Notes: generated by a model not told the origin, from the letters alone. DNA of 64,000 nt from Pontibacterium sp049599735 (GCA_049599735.1 JBMYOX010000007.1:1-64000), one strand, 5' to 3'; positions 53,960 through 63,270 are shown, numbered from the stretch's first letter. A program made the numbers and translations.

Positions 53960-54290
53960 TAAAAATCCTCCCTGACTCACCGGGCAAATAGCCAGTAAAG
54001 CATCCCATATATTCACTGCAGGCAGTAAGCATATGCAGACACTTCAGCTTCGGGGGCTGACTGCATCGGTCTTTGATTAATAAAGTTGGTTGAAATTTTT
54101 ATCAACACGGACTATGTGTCTAAATATGGCCGTAACTCTATTGGCAACCTGATTTTTGATCAAGATACCCTATTTACCGGATACGTTAATCTTGACTAAG
54201 GTTCTGATGTTTATTCAATTATTCATAAAGCACTACTGAAATTCGTAGTATTCAGACCCAAAACGCTTAACCGGCCATCCTGAATCAGCC
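53960..54290. other. Upstream region of the giant gene
   Basis: The ribosome site GGAGG lies at about 53967-53971. The rest is AT-rich and should hold the promoter. I could not pick a convincing -35/-10 pair on the minus strand. No ORF is seen. Confidence 0.45.
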
Positions 54291-54323
54291 AAAAAAAAAG
54301 CGGCTACCCTTTCGGATAACCGC
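54291..54323 (-). terminator. Terminator downstream of gcvP
   Basis: On the minus strand GCGGTTATCC, a GAAA tetraloop and GGGTAGCCGC form a 10-bp stem with two G-U pairs, followed by T9. The wobble pairs show that it works only in the gcvP direction. It lies about 120 bases after the gcvP stop. Confidence 0.9.
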
Positions 54324-54443
54324 CTGAACGTCTTTTGCTATGCAGATTAAAACCTGCGATGTTTCCATCACAAATGATTACGGTCTGCGGCCGTAAACGC
54401 AGAGCCCGGGAAGCCGGAATGGCTGTCCCGGTTCAGATTAAAA

Positions 54444-57329
54444 TTACTCGTCCTGGTAGGTTTCAATAGCCGGGCAGGAACAAATAAAGTTACGGTCACC
54501 GTAAACGTTATCGATACGGTTAGAAGTGGGCCAGAATTTGCTCTGACGGGTGTGTTCGGTTGGGAACACTGCTTCCTCACGGGAGTAAGCACGATCCCAG
54601 TCACCCGAGGTCAGATCATCCTGTGTATGAGGCGCGTGATGCAGCGGGTTGTTCTCAGCTGTCCACTCACCGCTTTGTACACGCTCAATTTCACCTTTGA
54701 TTTTTACCATCGCTTCAATAAAACGATCCAGCTCAGCTTTAGATTCTGATTCTGTTGGCTCGATCATCAGCGTACCTGCCACCGGGAATGACATAGTCGG
54801 TGCATGGAAGCCGTAGTCCATCAAACGCTTGGCGATATCTTCTTCAGTCACACCAGAGGCTTCTTTGATTGGACGGATATCCACGATGCACTCATGGGCC
54901 ACTTTATTGTTGCGGCCACGATATAAAATCGGGAAATCTGCCGCCAGCTTTTCTGTCAGGTAGTTAGCGTTCAGGATCGCTACTTCGGTTGAGCGTTTCA
55001 GCCCGTCTTTACCCAGCATACGGTTGTACATCCAGGTAATCGGCAGGATAGAGGCAGAACCATAAGGGGTTGCAGCAACCGCACCGTTTTCCGGGTTCAG
55101 ACCTTCAACCGGGCTAACCTTATGGCTGGCCAGGAAAGGCGCCAGATGGCTTTTAACACCAATCGGTCCCATGCCCGGGCCACCACCGCCATGCGGGATC
55201 GCAAAGGTTTTGTGCAGGTTTAAATGAGAGACATCAGAACCGATTGCACCCGGCTTGGAAATACCCACCTGTGCATTCATGTTCGCGCCATCCATATACA
55301 CCTGGCCACCAAACTTATGAATGATCTGGCAGATCTCGACGATATCTTCTTCGTAAATACCGTGGGTAGACGGATAAGTGATCATCAGGGTCGACAGGTT
55401 TTCAGCATGCTGCTCGGCTTTCTCAGCCAGATCAGCCACATCCACATTACCTTTCTCATCACATTTAGTGACGATGATTTTCATATCCATCATCGCGGCA
55501 GTTGCCGGGTTTGTACCGTGCGCAGAAGATGGAATCAGGCAGACGTTACGATGACCTTCACCAATAGACTCCTGATACTTACGAATCGCCAGCAGACCTG
55601 CGTATTCACCAGAGGCACCAGAGTTTGGCTGCAAGGAAACGGCATCATAACCGGTAATTTCAACCAGCTGATCTTCCAGCTGGTGCAACATAGCATGATA
55701 ACCTTTCACCTGATCAGCCGGTGCAAAAGGGTGCATGTTAGAGAATTCAGGCCAGGTCACAGGAATCATCTGTGCCGTAGCATTTAGCTTCATGGTGCAG
55801 GAACCCAACGGGATCATGCCGTGCACCAACGAGTAATCTTTGTTTTCCAGACGTTTCATATAACGCAGCATTTCAGTTTCAGACTGGTAGCTGTTGAACG
55901 TCGGGTGGCTCAGGATGGCATCTTCACGACGCATCGCCGCTTTAATACCGGTTTCTTCACCTGCCGTAATGCGCGCATCAATAGCCGCTACATCCAGACC
56001 ATGGTCCGCACCCAGGATGATTGCAAACAACTCAGCCACATCGGCAGCGGTGGTTGTTTCATCCAGGCTGACACCCAGTTTTGTTGTATCAAACTGACGG
56101 AAGTTGCAGCCATTATCCAGTGCACGCTGATAAACCGTACTATCGGCAGTAAACGTCAGAGTGTCGAAGTAAGTCCCGTTAACGTCAAGGCCTTTCTCTT
56201 TCAGGCCGCTGGCCAGAATAGCCGTCAGACGGTGAACACGCTCAGCAATGGTTTTCAGGCCATCAGGGCCGTGGTAAACTGCGTAGAAGCTTGCCATATT
56301 GGCCAGCAGCGCCTGAGCCGTACAGATGTTGGACGTCGCTTTCTCACGGCGGATATGCTGTTCACGGGTCTGCATTGCCATGCGCAATGCCTGGTTACCA
56401 TTGACATCAATCGAAACACCGATAATACGGCCAGGCACCGAACGTTTCAGTTTTTCGCTGGCAGCAAAGAATGCCGCGTGTGGGCCACCAAAGCCCATAG
56501 GCACACCAAAACGCTGGGAAGAACCAAAGACAACATCAGCGCCCAGCTCACCCGGTGCTTTTAACAAAACCAGTGCCAGAAGGTCAGCGGCAACCGCCAC
56601 CATCGCTTTCTGCGCTTTGGCTTTAACAATCAGTGCTGCAATATCTGTAATGTCACCGGTTGTGCCAGGGTACTGCAGCAACACACCAAAGGCATCGTAG
56701 TCAGACAGTTTTTCAGCAGCATCAACTACCACCTCAAAACCAAAGTATTCAGCGCGGGTTTTAACCACATCAAGCGTCTGTGGGTGTACATCATCAGCCA
56801 CAAAGAACAGGTTGCTCTTTTTGCGGTTTGAACGCTTACAAAGTGTCATGGCTTCAGCAGCAGCCGTGGCTTCATCCAGCAGAGAGGCATTTGCCAGATC
56901 CATACCGGTCAGGTCCATCACCATCTGCTGATAGTTCAGCAAAGCTTCCAGACGACCCTGAGCAATCTCAGGCTGATAAGGTGTATAGGCAGTATACCAG
57001 CCCGGATTTTCCATCACGTTACGAAGAATGACATTAGGCACGTGAGTATTGTGATAACCCATGCCGATGTAAGACTTGTTCACCTTGTTCTGGTCAGCCA
57101 GTGCTTTAAGTTCAGCCAGTGCTTCAACTTCACTGATACCCAGATCCATATCGAGTGCATCATCCAGGCGGATGGAATCGGGTACGGTCTGTTCTATCAG
57201 TTCATCCAGGGTATTAACACCCAGTGTTTCCAGCATGGCTTGCTGCTCTGCAGCATCCGGTCCGACGTGCCGACGGGTAAATTCGTTACGCTGTTCCAGC
57301 TCGCTCAGTGTGCGCGTTTCAACTGCCAT
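54444..57329 (-). CDS. gcvP: Glycine dehydrogenase (decarboxylating), P protein
   Basis: The 961-residue PLP enzyme decarboxylates glycine and loads the aminomethyl group onto the lipoyl arm of GcvH. RHVGPDAAEQQAMLETLG opens the protein, as in the family. The PLP lysine is Lys707 in LNLHKTFAIPHGGGGPGMGP. The glycine-rich QNGPGEYAGL-like segment is present as LQPNSGASGEYAGL. It is a single-chain P protein, full length. The ATG at 57329 is preferred over a TTG three codons upstream. It is the last gene of the sdaA-glyA-gcvH-gcvP unit. Confidence 0.97.
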   Translation of the reverse strand: MAVETRTLSELEQRNEFTRRHVGPDAAEQQAMLETLGVNTLDELIEQTVPDSIRLDDALDMDLGISEVEALAELKALADQNKVNKSYIGMGYHNTHVPNVILRNVMENPGWYTAYTPYQPEIAQGRLEALLNYQQMVMDLTGMDLANASLLDEATAAAEAMTLCKRSNRKKSNLFFVADDVHPQTLDVVKTRAEYFGFEVVVDAAEKLSDYDAFGVLLQYPGTTGDITDIAALIVKAKAQKAMVAVAADLLALVLLKAPGELGADVVFGSSQRFGVPMGFGGPHAAFFAASEKLKRSVPGRIIGVSIDVNGNQALRMAMQTREQHIRREKATSNICTAQALLANMASFYAVYHGPDGLKTIAERVHRLTAILASGLKEKGLDVNGTYFDTLTFTADSTVYQRALDNGCNFRQFDTTKLGVSLDETTTAADVAELFAIILGADHGLDVAAIDARITAGEETGIKAAMRREDAILSHPTFNSYQSETEMLRYMKRLENKDYSLVHGMIPLGSCTMKLNATAQMIPVTWPEFSNMHPFAPADQVKGYHAMLHQLEDQLVEITGYDAVSLQPNSGASGEYAGLLAIRKYQESIGEGHRNVCLIPSSAHGTNPATAAMMDMKIIVTKCDEKGNVDVADLAEKAEQHAENLSTLMITYPSTHGIYEEDIVEICQIIHKFGGQVYMDGANMNAQVGISKPGAIGSDVSHLNLHKTFAIPHGGGGPGMGPIGVKSHLAPFLASHKVSPVEGLNPENGAVAATPYGSASILPITWMYNRMLGKDGLKRSTEVAILNANYLTEKLAADFPILYRGRNNKVAHECIVDIRPIKEASGVTEEDIAKRLMDYGFHAPTMSFPVAGTLMIEPTESESKAELDRFIEAMVKIKGEIERVQSGEWTAENNPLHHAPHTQDDLTSGDWDRAYSREEAVFPTEHTRQSKFWPTSNRIDNVYGDRNFICSCPAIETYQDE

Positions 57330-57464
57330 TTTTATCAACCTGTTCCTGTCCTCTGCTTACAGCATAAACAGAGGGTATTTATCTTATAATAACCCCGGCC
57401 TGACGAGGTTTCCTCACCAGGCGAAGAGTACGCTATTTAGCATCAAAGCGCCTCTTAAAAAGGG

Positions 57465-57494
57465 TGCGGGGTGATTCTGCACAACCACCCCGCA
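57465..57494 (-). promoter_or_regulatory. Intercistronic hairpin between gcvH and gcvP
   Basis: TGCGGGGTG (57465-57473) and CACCCCGCA (57486-57494) form a perfect 9-bp stem with a 12-base loop. No T run follows on the minus strand. It may balance gcvH and gcvP levels by stabilising or processing the message. Confidence 0.5.
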
Positions 57495-57551
57495 TTTGCA
57501 TTGAAGAGTTGATCGGGGGACAAATAAGGCCGGGGCAACCCGACCAAACAA

Positions 57552-57944
57552 TCAACCCTCTTCAGCAACCTTAGCTTCATAACCTGTGGCATCCAACAGG
57601 TTATCCAGCTCTGCACTGTCAGACAGCTTGATCTTTGCAATCCAGCCGCCGGTAAAGGCTTCATCGTTAACCGTCTCAGGTGCATCTTCCAGTGCTTCGT
57701 TAACGGCAACTACTTCACCGCTAACCGGCGCATAGATATCAGAGGCAGCTTTGACAGACTCTACCAGTGAAAACTCTTCACCAGCTTCAACTTCACGGCC
57801 TGTTTCAGGCAATTCAACAAAAACCACATCACCCAGAAGCTCCTGAGCATGATCAGAAATACCTACGGTTACGGTGCCATCACCATTGTCCAGAACCCAT
57901 TCGTGAGAGGGTGCAAACTTCAGATTAGCGGGTACATTGCTCAT
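57552..57944 (-). CDS. gcvH: Glycine cleavage system H protein
   Basis: The 130-residue carrier holds the lipoyl group on Lys65 in LVESVKAASD. SHEWV near the N-terminus, GDVVFVELPETG and the C-terminal AFTGGWIAKIKLS are typical. It shuttles the aminomethyl intermediate between GcvP and GcvT. It lies 88 bases downstream of glyA. The lipoate needed is supplied by lipA at the other end of this cluster. Confidence 0.97.
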   Translation of the reverse strand: MSNVPANLKFAPSHEWVLDNGDGTVTVGISDHAQELLGDVVFVELPETGREVEAGEEFSLVESVKAASDIYAPVSGEVVAVNEALEDAPETVNDEAFTGGWIAKIKLSDSAELDNLLDATGYEAKVAEEG

Positions 57945-58032
57945 ATTTTTTTCCTCAAGCTGTTTGTAACGTCAGGCTCGGGTGCGAAGGTCATCACCAC
58001 CTCACACCCGGCTGTTTGTTTAATGATTCAAA

Positions 58033-59337
58033 TTAGCGGTAAAGCGGGAAACGTTCACAAAGTGCCTTAACCTGCGCGCCTACTTTAGCTTCAACCGCAC
58101 TGTTATCTTCAGGATTAGCCGCCAGGCCATCCAGAACATCACCGATCAGGTTACCGATCAGGCGGAACTCTTCTTCACCGAAACCACGGCTTGTACCCGC
58201 TGGCGTACCCAGACGCACACCGGAGGTCACCATTGGTTTCTCAGGATCGAACGGGATACCGTTCTTGTTGCAGGTAATGCCTGCACGTTCCAGAGATTCT
58301 TCGGTCGCGTTGCCTTTCAGACCTTTCGGGCGCAAATCAACCAGCATCAGGTGTGTATCAGTACCACCGGTGACGATGTCACAGCCACGCTCAACCAGCG
58401 TTTCAGCCAGTACAGATGCGTTTTTAACAACCTGTTTGATGTAATCAGTGAACTGCGGCTGCAGCGCTTCACCGAAAGCAACCGCTTTTGATGCGATCAC
58501 GTGCATCAGTGGACCACCCTGCAAACCCGGGAATACGGCAGAGTTGATCTTCTTGCCCAGATCCGGATCGTTAGACAGCACCATACCACCACGAGGACCC
58601 CGCAGGGTTTTGTGGGTTGTGGTTGTTACAATGTGAGCGTGTGGCAGCGGGCTTGGGTGCTGACCTGTCGCGATCAAACCAGCGATGTGCGCCATATCAA
58701 CCATCAGGTATGCGCCTACTTTATCAGCGATCGCGCGGAAACGAGCGAAGTCGATTTCACGAGGGATTGCAGAACCACCGGCGATAATCAGTTTTGGCTG
58801 GCACTCAACAGCCTGCGCTTCAACGGCATCGTAATCGATACGCTGAGTCTCTTTGTCTACGCCGTACTGTTCAGCGTTAAACCATTTACCAGACTGAGCA
58901 GGACGTGCACCGTGAGTCAGGTGACCACCCGCGTCCAGGGACATACCCAGAATGGTATCGCCTGGCTGCAGCAGTGCCATAAATACGGCACCGTTAGCCT
59001 GTGCACCGGAGTGAGGCTGTACGTTGACGTATTCACAGTTGAACAGCTGTTTAGCACGTGCGATTGCCAGCGCTTCCACTTCGTCCACATATTCACAACC
59101 GCCGTAATAACGACGACCAACGTAACCTTCCGCGTATTTATTGGTCAGGACTGTGCCCTGGGCTTCCATCACCGCTTTAGATACGATGTTTTCAGAAGCT
59201 ATCAGCTCAATGCCATCTTCCTGGCGGTGAAATTCGCGCTCAACCGCAGCCTTAACAGCAGCGTCGGCATCAGCCAGATCACAGGTGAAGAATGTTTCGC
59301 TCACAGCGTCGTTTCGATACAGATCACTTTTGCTCAT
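58033..59337 (-). CDS. glyA: Serine hydroxymethyltransferase
   Basis: The 434-residue PLP enzyme interconverts serine and glycine using tetrahydrofolate. ELIASENIVSKAVMEAQGTVLTNKYAEGYVG-type signature segments are present (residues about 43-75). The PLP lysine is in TTTTHKTLRGPRGG near residue 241. The N-terminus is about 15 residues longer than E. coli GlyA. This is probably a pathway-dedicated copy, with a housekeeping glyA elsewhere, as in pseudomonads; that is inference. It lies 70 bases after sdaA. Confidence 0.96.
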   Translation of the reverse strand: MSKSDLYRNDAVSETFFTCDLADADAAVKAAVEREFHRQEDGIELIASENIVSKAVMEAQGTVLTNKYAEGYVGRRYYGGCEYVDEVEALAIARAKQLFNCEYVNVQPHSGAQANGAVFMALLQPGDTILGMSLDAGGHLTHGARPAQSGKWFNAEQYGVDKETQRIDYDAVEAQAVECQPKLIIAGGSAIPREIDFARFRAIADKVGAYLMVDMAHIAGLIATGQHPSPLPHAHIVTTTTHKTLRGPRGGMVLSNDPDLGKKINSAVFPGLQGGPLMHVIASKAVAFGEALQPQFTDYIKQVVKNASVLAETLVERGCDIVTGGTDTHLMLVDLRPKGLKGNATEESLERAGITCNKNGIPFDPEKPMVTSGVRLGTPAGTSRGFGEEEFRLIGNLIGDVLDGLAANPEDNSAVEAKVGAQVKALCERFPLYR

Positions 59338-59407
59338 GGTATGGATCTCAGTTTGTTATTTTCAGAAAAATTCATCAGCGCAGCCGGGGCCGCCGTTCAG
59401 GTCTAAA

Positions 59408-60790
59408 TCAGCAGGCCACCACGTTTACTGCCAGCCCGCCCATTGAGGTTTCTTTATACTTATCCTGCATATCAACGCCGGTCTGGCGCATCGTCTCTAT
59501 AACAGAATCCAGCGAGACATGGTGCTCACCGTCACCCCGCAGAGCCAGGCGGGCCGCATTAATGGCTTTCACCGCACCCATCGTATTACGTTCGATACAA
59601 GGCACCTGAACCAGACCGCCAATAGGGTCACAAGTCAGTCCCAGGTTATGTTCCATGCCAATTTCGGCTGCATTTTCAATCTGCTTGTTGCTGCCACCCA
59701 TCACTGCACAAAGCGCCCCGGCGGCCATAGAGCAAGCCACGCCAATTTCACCCTGACAACCCACTTCGGCGGCAGAAATTGAGGCGTTCTTTTTGTACAA
59801 CATGCCAATAGCAGCAGCTGTTGCGAGAAAAGTCTCAATGCCTTTATCGCTGGAGTTCGGTACAAAGCGGTCGTAGTAGGCTAAAACAGCCGGGATCACA
59901 CCCGCCGCACCATTGGTCGGTGCCGTAACAACCCGCCCGCCTGCGGCATTTTCTTCATTAACCGCGATGGCATACAGATTAACCCAGTCAATCACCGTCA
60001 ACTGGTCCTGTAATCCCTTTTCAGGTTTATCAACCAGTTCACGGTATAATTCGTTAGCGCGGCGCTTAACATCCAGTCCCCCCGGTAACTTACCGGTTTG
60101 CTGACAGCCACGGTGAATACAGTCATCCATCACTTTCCAAATAGCCATGACAGATTCGTGGACCTGTGTTTCACTGATACCACGTGCACGCTCGTTTGCT
60201 AATACAATTTCCGCAATTGAAAGCCCTTCACGCTCACCAATCTCCAGCAATTCAACGCCGTTATTAAACAGGAAAGGAATATCAGTTTTTGGCTTTGTTT
60301 TACCTTGGGCACCGGCTTCGGCATCACTTAATACAAAACCACCACCTACTGAGTAATAAATACTTTCCAGGGCAATAATGCCCGCCGCATCATAAGCACG
60401 AAAGCACATACCATTAGGGTGTTTAGGCAGGGTTTCGCTGTAATTAAATGGCAGATCCGTTTCGCGGTTAAAAGCAATCACGCGCTCACGGGCCAGATTT
60501 AATTCCCCGGTGTTATCAATAGTGGCGATATAGTCAGCCACCTGATCCGGATCCACCTGATCTGGCTGCTCGCCCAGCAATCCCAGCAGTACCGCCACAT
60601 CTGTTGCATGGCCTTTACCTGTCAGTGCAAGGGAACCATAAAGATCAACTTTTACCCGGCTGACGGATTGCAGCATGTTTTTATGGCGCAACTCATCCAA
60701 AAAACGATTCGCCGCAATCATAGGCCCAACCGTATGGGAGCTGGACGGGCCAATACCCACTTTAAACAGATCAGCAATTGTTAATGGCAT
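59408..60790 (-). CDS. sdaA: L-serine ammonia-lyase (iron-sulfur type)
   Basis: The 460-residue single-chain enzyme deaminates serine to pyruvate. The N-terminal ADLFKVGIGPSSSHTVGPM is diagnostic, as is the C-terminal alpha domain with AATAAAIGMLYKKNASISAAEVGCQGEIGVACSMAAG. Cysteines in GCQGE, LTCDPIGG and VPCIERN fit the [4Fe-4S] cluster. GGAGG precedes the ATG. It is the first gene of the minus-strand unit and completes the route glycine to serine to pyruvate. Confidence 0.96.
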   Translation of the reverse strand: MPLTIADLFKVGIGPSSSHTVGPMIAANRFLDELRHKNMLQSVSRVKVDLYGSLALTGKGHATDVAVLLGLLGEQPDQVDPDQVADYIATIDNTGELNLARERVIAFNRETDLPFNYSETLPKHPNGMCFRAYDAAGIIALESIYYSVGGGFVLSDAEAGAQGKTKPKTDIPFLFNNGVELLEIGEREGLSIAEIVLANERARGISETQVHESVMAIWKVMDDCIHRGCQQTGKLPGGLDVKRRANELYRELVDKPEKGLQDQLTVIDWVNLYAIAVNEENAAGGRVVTAPTNGAAGVIPAVLAYYDRFVPNSSDKGIETFLATAAAIGMLYKKNASISAAEVGCQGEIGVACSMAAGALCAVMGGSNKQIENAAEIGMEHNLGLTCDPIGGLVQVPCIERNTMGAVKAINAARLALRGDGEHHVSLDSVIETMRQTGVDMQDKYKETSMGGLAVNVVAC

Positions 60791-60916
60791 TTTCAGGCCT
60801 CCACCTTATTTTTATTTATCATTCAGGAGACATCCTGGCACCCAAACATGCATACGGGCTTTACCCATTGTCCGGCGCCACAAACAGAGAAGTGCGCCAG
60901 ATCACTCATGAAATTC

Positions 60917-60945
60917 AGATTATCAACAGTTCTATCGATTGGCAA
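60917..60945 (-). promoter_or_regulatory. Predicted promoter of sdaA-glyA-gcvH-gcvP
   Basis: On the minus strand TTGCCA (60945-60940) and TAATCT (60922-60917) are 17 bases apart. The GTTTCC-type palindrome lies just upstream of this -35 box. A leader of about 120 bases would precede sdaA. Confidence 0.55.
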
Positions 60946-60950
60946 CAAAA

Positions 60951-60966
60951 ATTTCCTATTGGAAAC
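60951..60966. promoter_or_regulatory. Operator palindrome 1 (ATTTCC-TATT-GGAAAC)
   Basis: The 15 bases TTTCCTATTGGAAAC are identical to those in the second site at 61961-61975. It lies between the divergent sdaA and XRE-cupin genes. Extra half sites, GTTTCC (61001-61006) and GGAAAC (about 61040-61045), lie closer to the regulator gene. Confidence 0.7.
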
Positions 60967-61085
60967 TTTTGTTTCTATTATGCAAATAAAAGTGTGTGAT
61001 GTTTCCTTTAAAAGAGAGCGGCGCTTGTGTAACATTTTTGGAAACAGCCCCCGACCAGACAGGTCAGGCGCAGGAGAAGCCTTAA

Positions 61086-61715
61086 ATGTCCGATGAACCA
61101 TTTTTCCTTAAAGACGAGAAAGTTGACGTCACACGGGCCGATGCCTCAGAAGCCTCTGTAGAACCTTTGCAATTGGGCAAACGTGTTCGCGAAATTCGCC
61201 TGAGCCAGAATCTGACACTGGAAGAAGCCAGCAAACGTACCGGCCTGGCCCGCTCCACACTATCAAAGATTGAAAACGAACAGATTTCACCGACCTTTAC
61301 GGCGGTCAGTAAACTGGTTAAAGGTTTGGGTATCGATATTCCCCAGTTGTTCAGCGAGCCAAAACGCAGCGCGGGAACAGGCGGAAGGCGTGACATTACA
61401 CGCAGCGGCGCGGGCGCACCCCACCCCACACCGACTTATGAACATGAATTACTGGCAACTCAGTTAACCAGTAAAAAGATGATTCCTTACCGCACCACGG
61501 TACGCGCCCGTACTTTTGATGAGTATGCAGAATGGATTCGCCATGACGGTGAAGAGTTTTTATATGTATTAAAAGGCTCACTACTGTTCTACACCGAGTT
61601 TTATGAACCAATCGAATTGTCTGAGGGTGATTCGGCCTATTACGACTGCGAAATGGGCCATGCGCTAATTTCAACCAGCGAAACCGATGCCGAGGTTATT
61701 TGGGTAACGGCCTGA
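61086..61715 (+). CDS. XRE-cupin transcriptional regulator of the glycine/serine cluster
   Basis: The 209-residue protein has an N-terminal Cro/C1-type helix-turn-helix (LGKRVREIRLSQNLTLEEASKRTGLARSTLSKIENEQ, about 28-65) and a C-terminal cupin domain (about 120-209) with EFLYVLKGSLLFYTEFYEPIELSEGDSAYYD. Such regulators often sense small amines or amino acids with the cupin. It sits between sdaA and gcvT with the same palindrome on both sides, so it likely controls both units and itself. The effector may be glycine or serine; this is inference. Confidence 0.88.
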   Translation: MSDEPFFLKDEKVDVTRADASEASVEPLQLGKRVREIRLSQNLTLEEASKRTGLARSTLSKIENEQISPTFTAVSKLVKGLGIDIPQLFSEPKRSAGTGGRRDITRSGAGAPHPTPTYEHELLATQLTSKKMIPYRTTVRARTFDEYAEWIRHDGEEFLYVLKGSLLFYTEFYEPIELSEGDSAYYDCEMGHALISTSETDAEVIWVTA

Positions 61716-61783
61716 TCGCTGTCACTGAAAACCTGCAGAAAATCAGCTTACAAACTGTTTAATAATTGATATATCACTTCCTG

Positions 61784-61824
61784 AAATGCCATCGCAAAGC
61801 AAATTCTGCGCTGGCATTTTTTTT
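61784..61824 (+). terminator. Terminator of the XRE-cupin gene
   Basis: AATGCCA-t-CGCA pairs with TGCG-c-TGGCATT, interrupted by one mismatch, and is followed by eight or more T residues. It isolates the regulator from gcvT. Confidence 0.9.
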
Positions 61825-61959
61825 GCCCGACCAGTGTCATCAGCTCCACCACATCCTTTATGGTCTATTTTTTGACCACCTTATTTCATAACAGATACTT
61901 TATTAGCCTAATTGACCAGTAAAAAATCACTTGCATGAAGTTTCCTCTTCGTCTAAGTT

Positions 61960-61975
61960 GTTTCCTATTGGAAAC
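61960..61975. promoter_or_regulatory. Operator palindrome 2 (GTTTCC-TATT-GGAAAC)
   Basis: This is a perfect 6-bp inverted repeat with a 4-base spacer, upstream of gcvT. A further half site, GTTTCC, lies at 61940-61945, 20 bases (two helix turns) upstream. An inverted repeat ATTTGATC/GATCAAAT begins at the next base. Confidence 0.72.
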
Positions 61976-62142
61976 ATTTGATCCTTTATGATCAAATCTA
62001 TTCCTTAACCCAAGTTATCGGGTAACGGTTTTTGTGTCTTCGGTCAGTACTCAATCGGCCTTTTGTCCTGACCGTACCAGTGGCCTTCGGGTCACTGAGA
62101 CACAACTTTATACCCACCAATAAGAATGAAAAGAGGTTCGAT
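61976..62142 (+). promoter_or_regulatory. Structured leader region of gcvT
   Basis: Three inverted repeats lie in 120 bases: ATTTGATC/GATCAAAT (61976-61997), CGGTCAG/CTGACCG (62041-62074) and AGTGGCC-TTCG-GGTCACT (62079-62096). The glycine riboswitch core is not visible. A TATGAT within the first repeat might be the -10 box, which would place the start of transcription near 62000. The gcvT ribosome site AGAGG follows. Confidence 0.45.
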
Positions 62143-63270
62143 ATGTCTGAGGTACAAGGTACTCTGAAGCAAACACCTTTGTTTGATCTTCATGTAGAGC
62201 TGGGCGCTAAAATGGTCCCTTTCGCAGGTTACGAAATGCCTGTGCAGTACCCACTGGGTGTAAAAAAAGAGCACCTGCAGACACGTGATCAGGCAGGACT
62301 TTTTGATGTTTCTCATATGGGCCAGGTTAAGCTGACAGGCGCTAATGCAGCCAAAACCCTGGAAAAACTGGTTCCTGTCGACATTATCGACCTGCCTGCG
62401 GGCAAGCAGCGTTACGCTCTGTTCACTAACGAAGAAGGCGGCGTGATGGATGACCTGATGGTCACCAATTTTGGCGATTGGGTCTACGTGGTTGTGAATG
62501 CGGCCTGTAAAGATCAGGATATTGCCCATATGCAGGCTAATCTGGACGAAGGTGTTGCACTGGAAGTTCTGGATGACCGTGCACTGGTTGCCGTTCAAGG
62601 CCCGGCGGCAGCGCAGGCCATTGCCCGCATTGCCCCTGAAGTGGCGGAAATGGTCTTTATGGATGCCCGTCAGGTTCAGATTGATGGTGTTGACTGCTTT
62701 ATCTCCCGTTCAGGTTATACCGGCGAAGACGGCTACGAAATCTCAATCCCTTCTGCCGATGCTGATCGCCTGTGCCGCCTGTTCCTGGCACAGCCTGAAA
62801 TCGAAGCGATTGGTCTTGGTGCCCGTGACTCGCTCCGCCTGGAGTCTGGTCTTTGCCTTTACGGACACGATATCGACACCACCACCACTCCGCTGGAAGC
62901 CAGCCTGATCTGGGCAATCTCCAAGTGCCGCCGTGCAGACGGTGAGCGTGCCGGTGGTTTCCCGGGTGCTGAAAAAGTACTGGATCAGATCAGCAACAAA
63001 AACTGGAGCCGTAAGCGTATTGGTTTGCTGGGTGAAGGTCGCGCTCCTGTGCGCGAAGGTACTGAGCTGTTTGACGAAGAAGGCAACAAAATCGGTGTTG
63101 TAACCAGCGGTACTTATGGTCCAACCATCGGAAAACCGGTTGCTATGGCGTATGTCGAAACCGCTTTCAGCCCACTGGAAACCGTGGTTTATGCTGAAGT
63201 TCGCGGCAAAAAACTGCCCATGACCGTTTCGCGTATGCCGTTTATCGAACAGCGCTACTACCGCGGTTAA
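62143..63270 (+). CDS. gcvT: Aminomethyltransferase (glycine cleavage T protein)
   Basis: The 375-residue enzyme releases ammonia from the H-protein intermediate and makes 5,10-methylene-tetrahydrofolate. LKQTPLFDLHVELGAKMVPFAGYEMPVQY and the catalytic-region FDVSHMGQ are typical, with the folate-binding Asp in that loop region. ISRSGYTGEDGYEI and DSLRLESGLCLYGHDID are further signatures. The frame is open from 62032, but the ATG at 62143 follows AGAGG and gives a family start. It is separated from the other gcv genes by the regulator. Confidence 0.96.
   Translation: MSEVQGTLKQTPLFDLHVELGAKMVPFAGYEMPVQYPLGVKKEHLQTRDQAGLFDVSHMGQVKLTGANAAKTLEKLVPVDIIDLPAGKQRYALFTNEEGGVMDDLMVTNFGDWVYVVVNAACKDQDIAHMQANLDEGVALEVLDDRALVAVQGPAAAQAIARIAPEVAEMVFMDARQVQIDGVDCFISRSGYTGEDGYEISIPSADADRLCRLFLAQPEIEAIGLGARDSLRLESGLCLYGHDIDTTTTPLEASLIWAISKCRRADGERAGGFPGAEKVLDQISNKNWSRKRIGLLGEGRAPVREGTELFDEEGNKIGVVTSGTYGPTIGKPVAMAYVETAFSPLETVVYAEVRGKKLPMTVSRMPFIEQRYYRG

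Noticed and set aside
55821..56564. A 247-codon open frame antisense to gcvP
   Set aside because: It is a shadow of the well-conserved gcvP; no family or start signal supports it.
58501..59406. A 301-codon open frame antisense to glyA
   Set aside because: It lies opposite a fully convincing glyA, has Cys/Thr/Val-rich composition typical of shadow frames and shows no recognisable domain.
61716..62142. Possible glycine riboswitch before gcvT
   Set aside because: I looked for the conserved paired cores of the tandem glycine aptamer and did not find them on the plus strand. The visible symmetry is explained by a terminator, an operator and simple hairpins.
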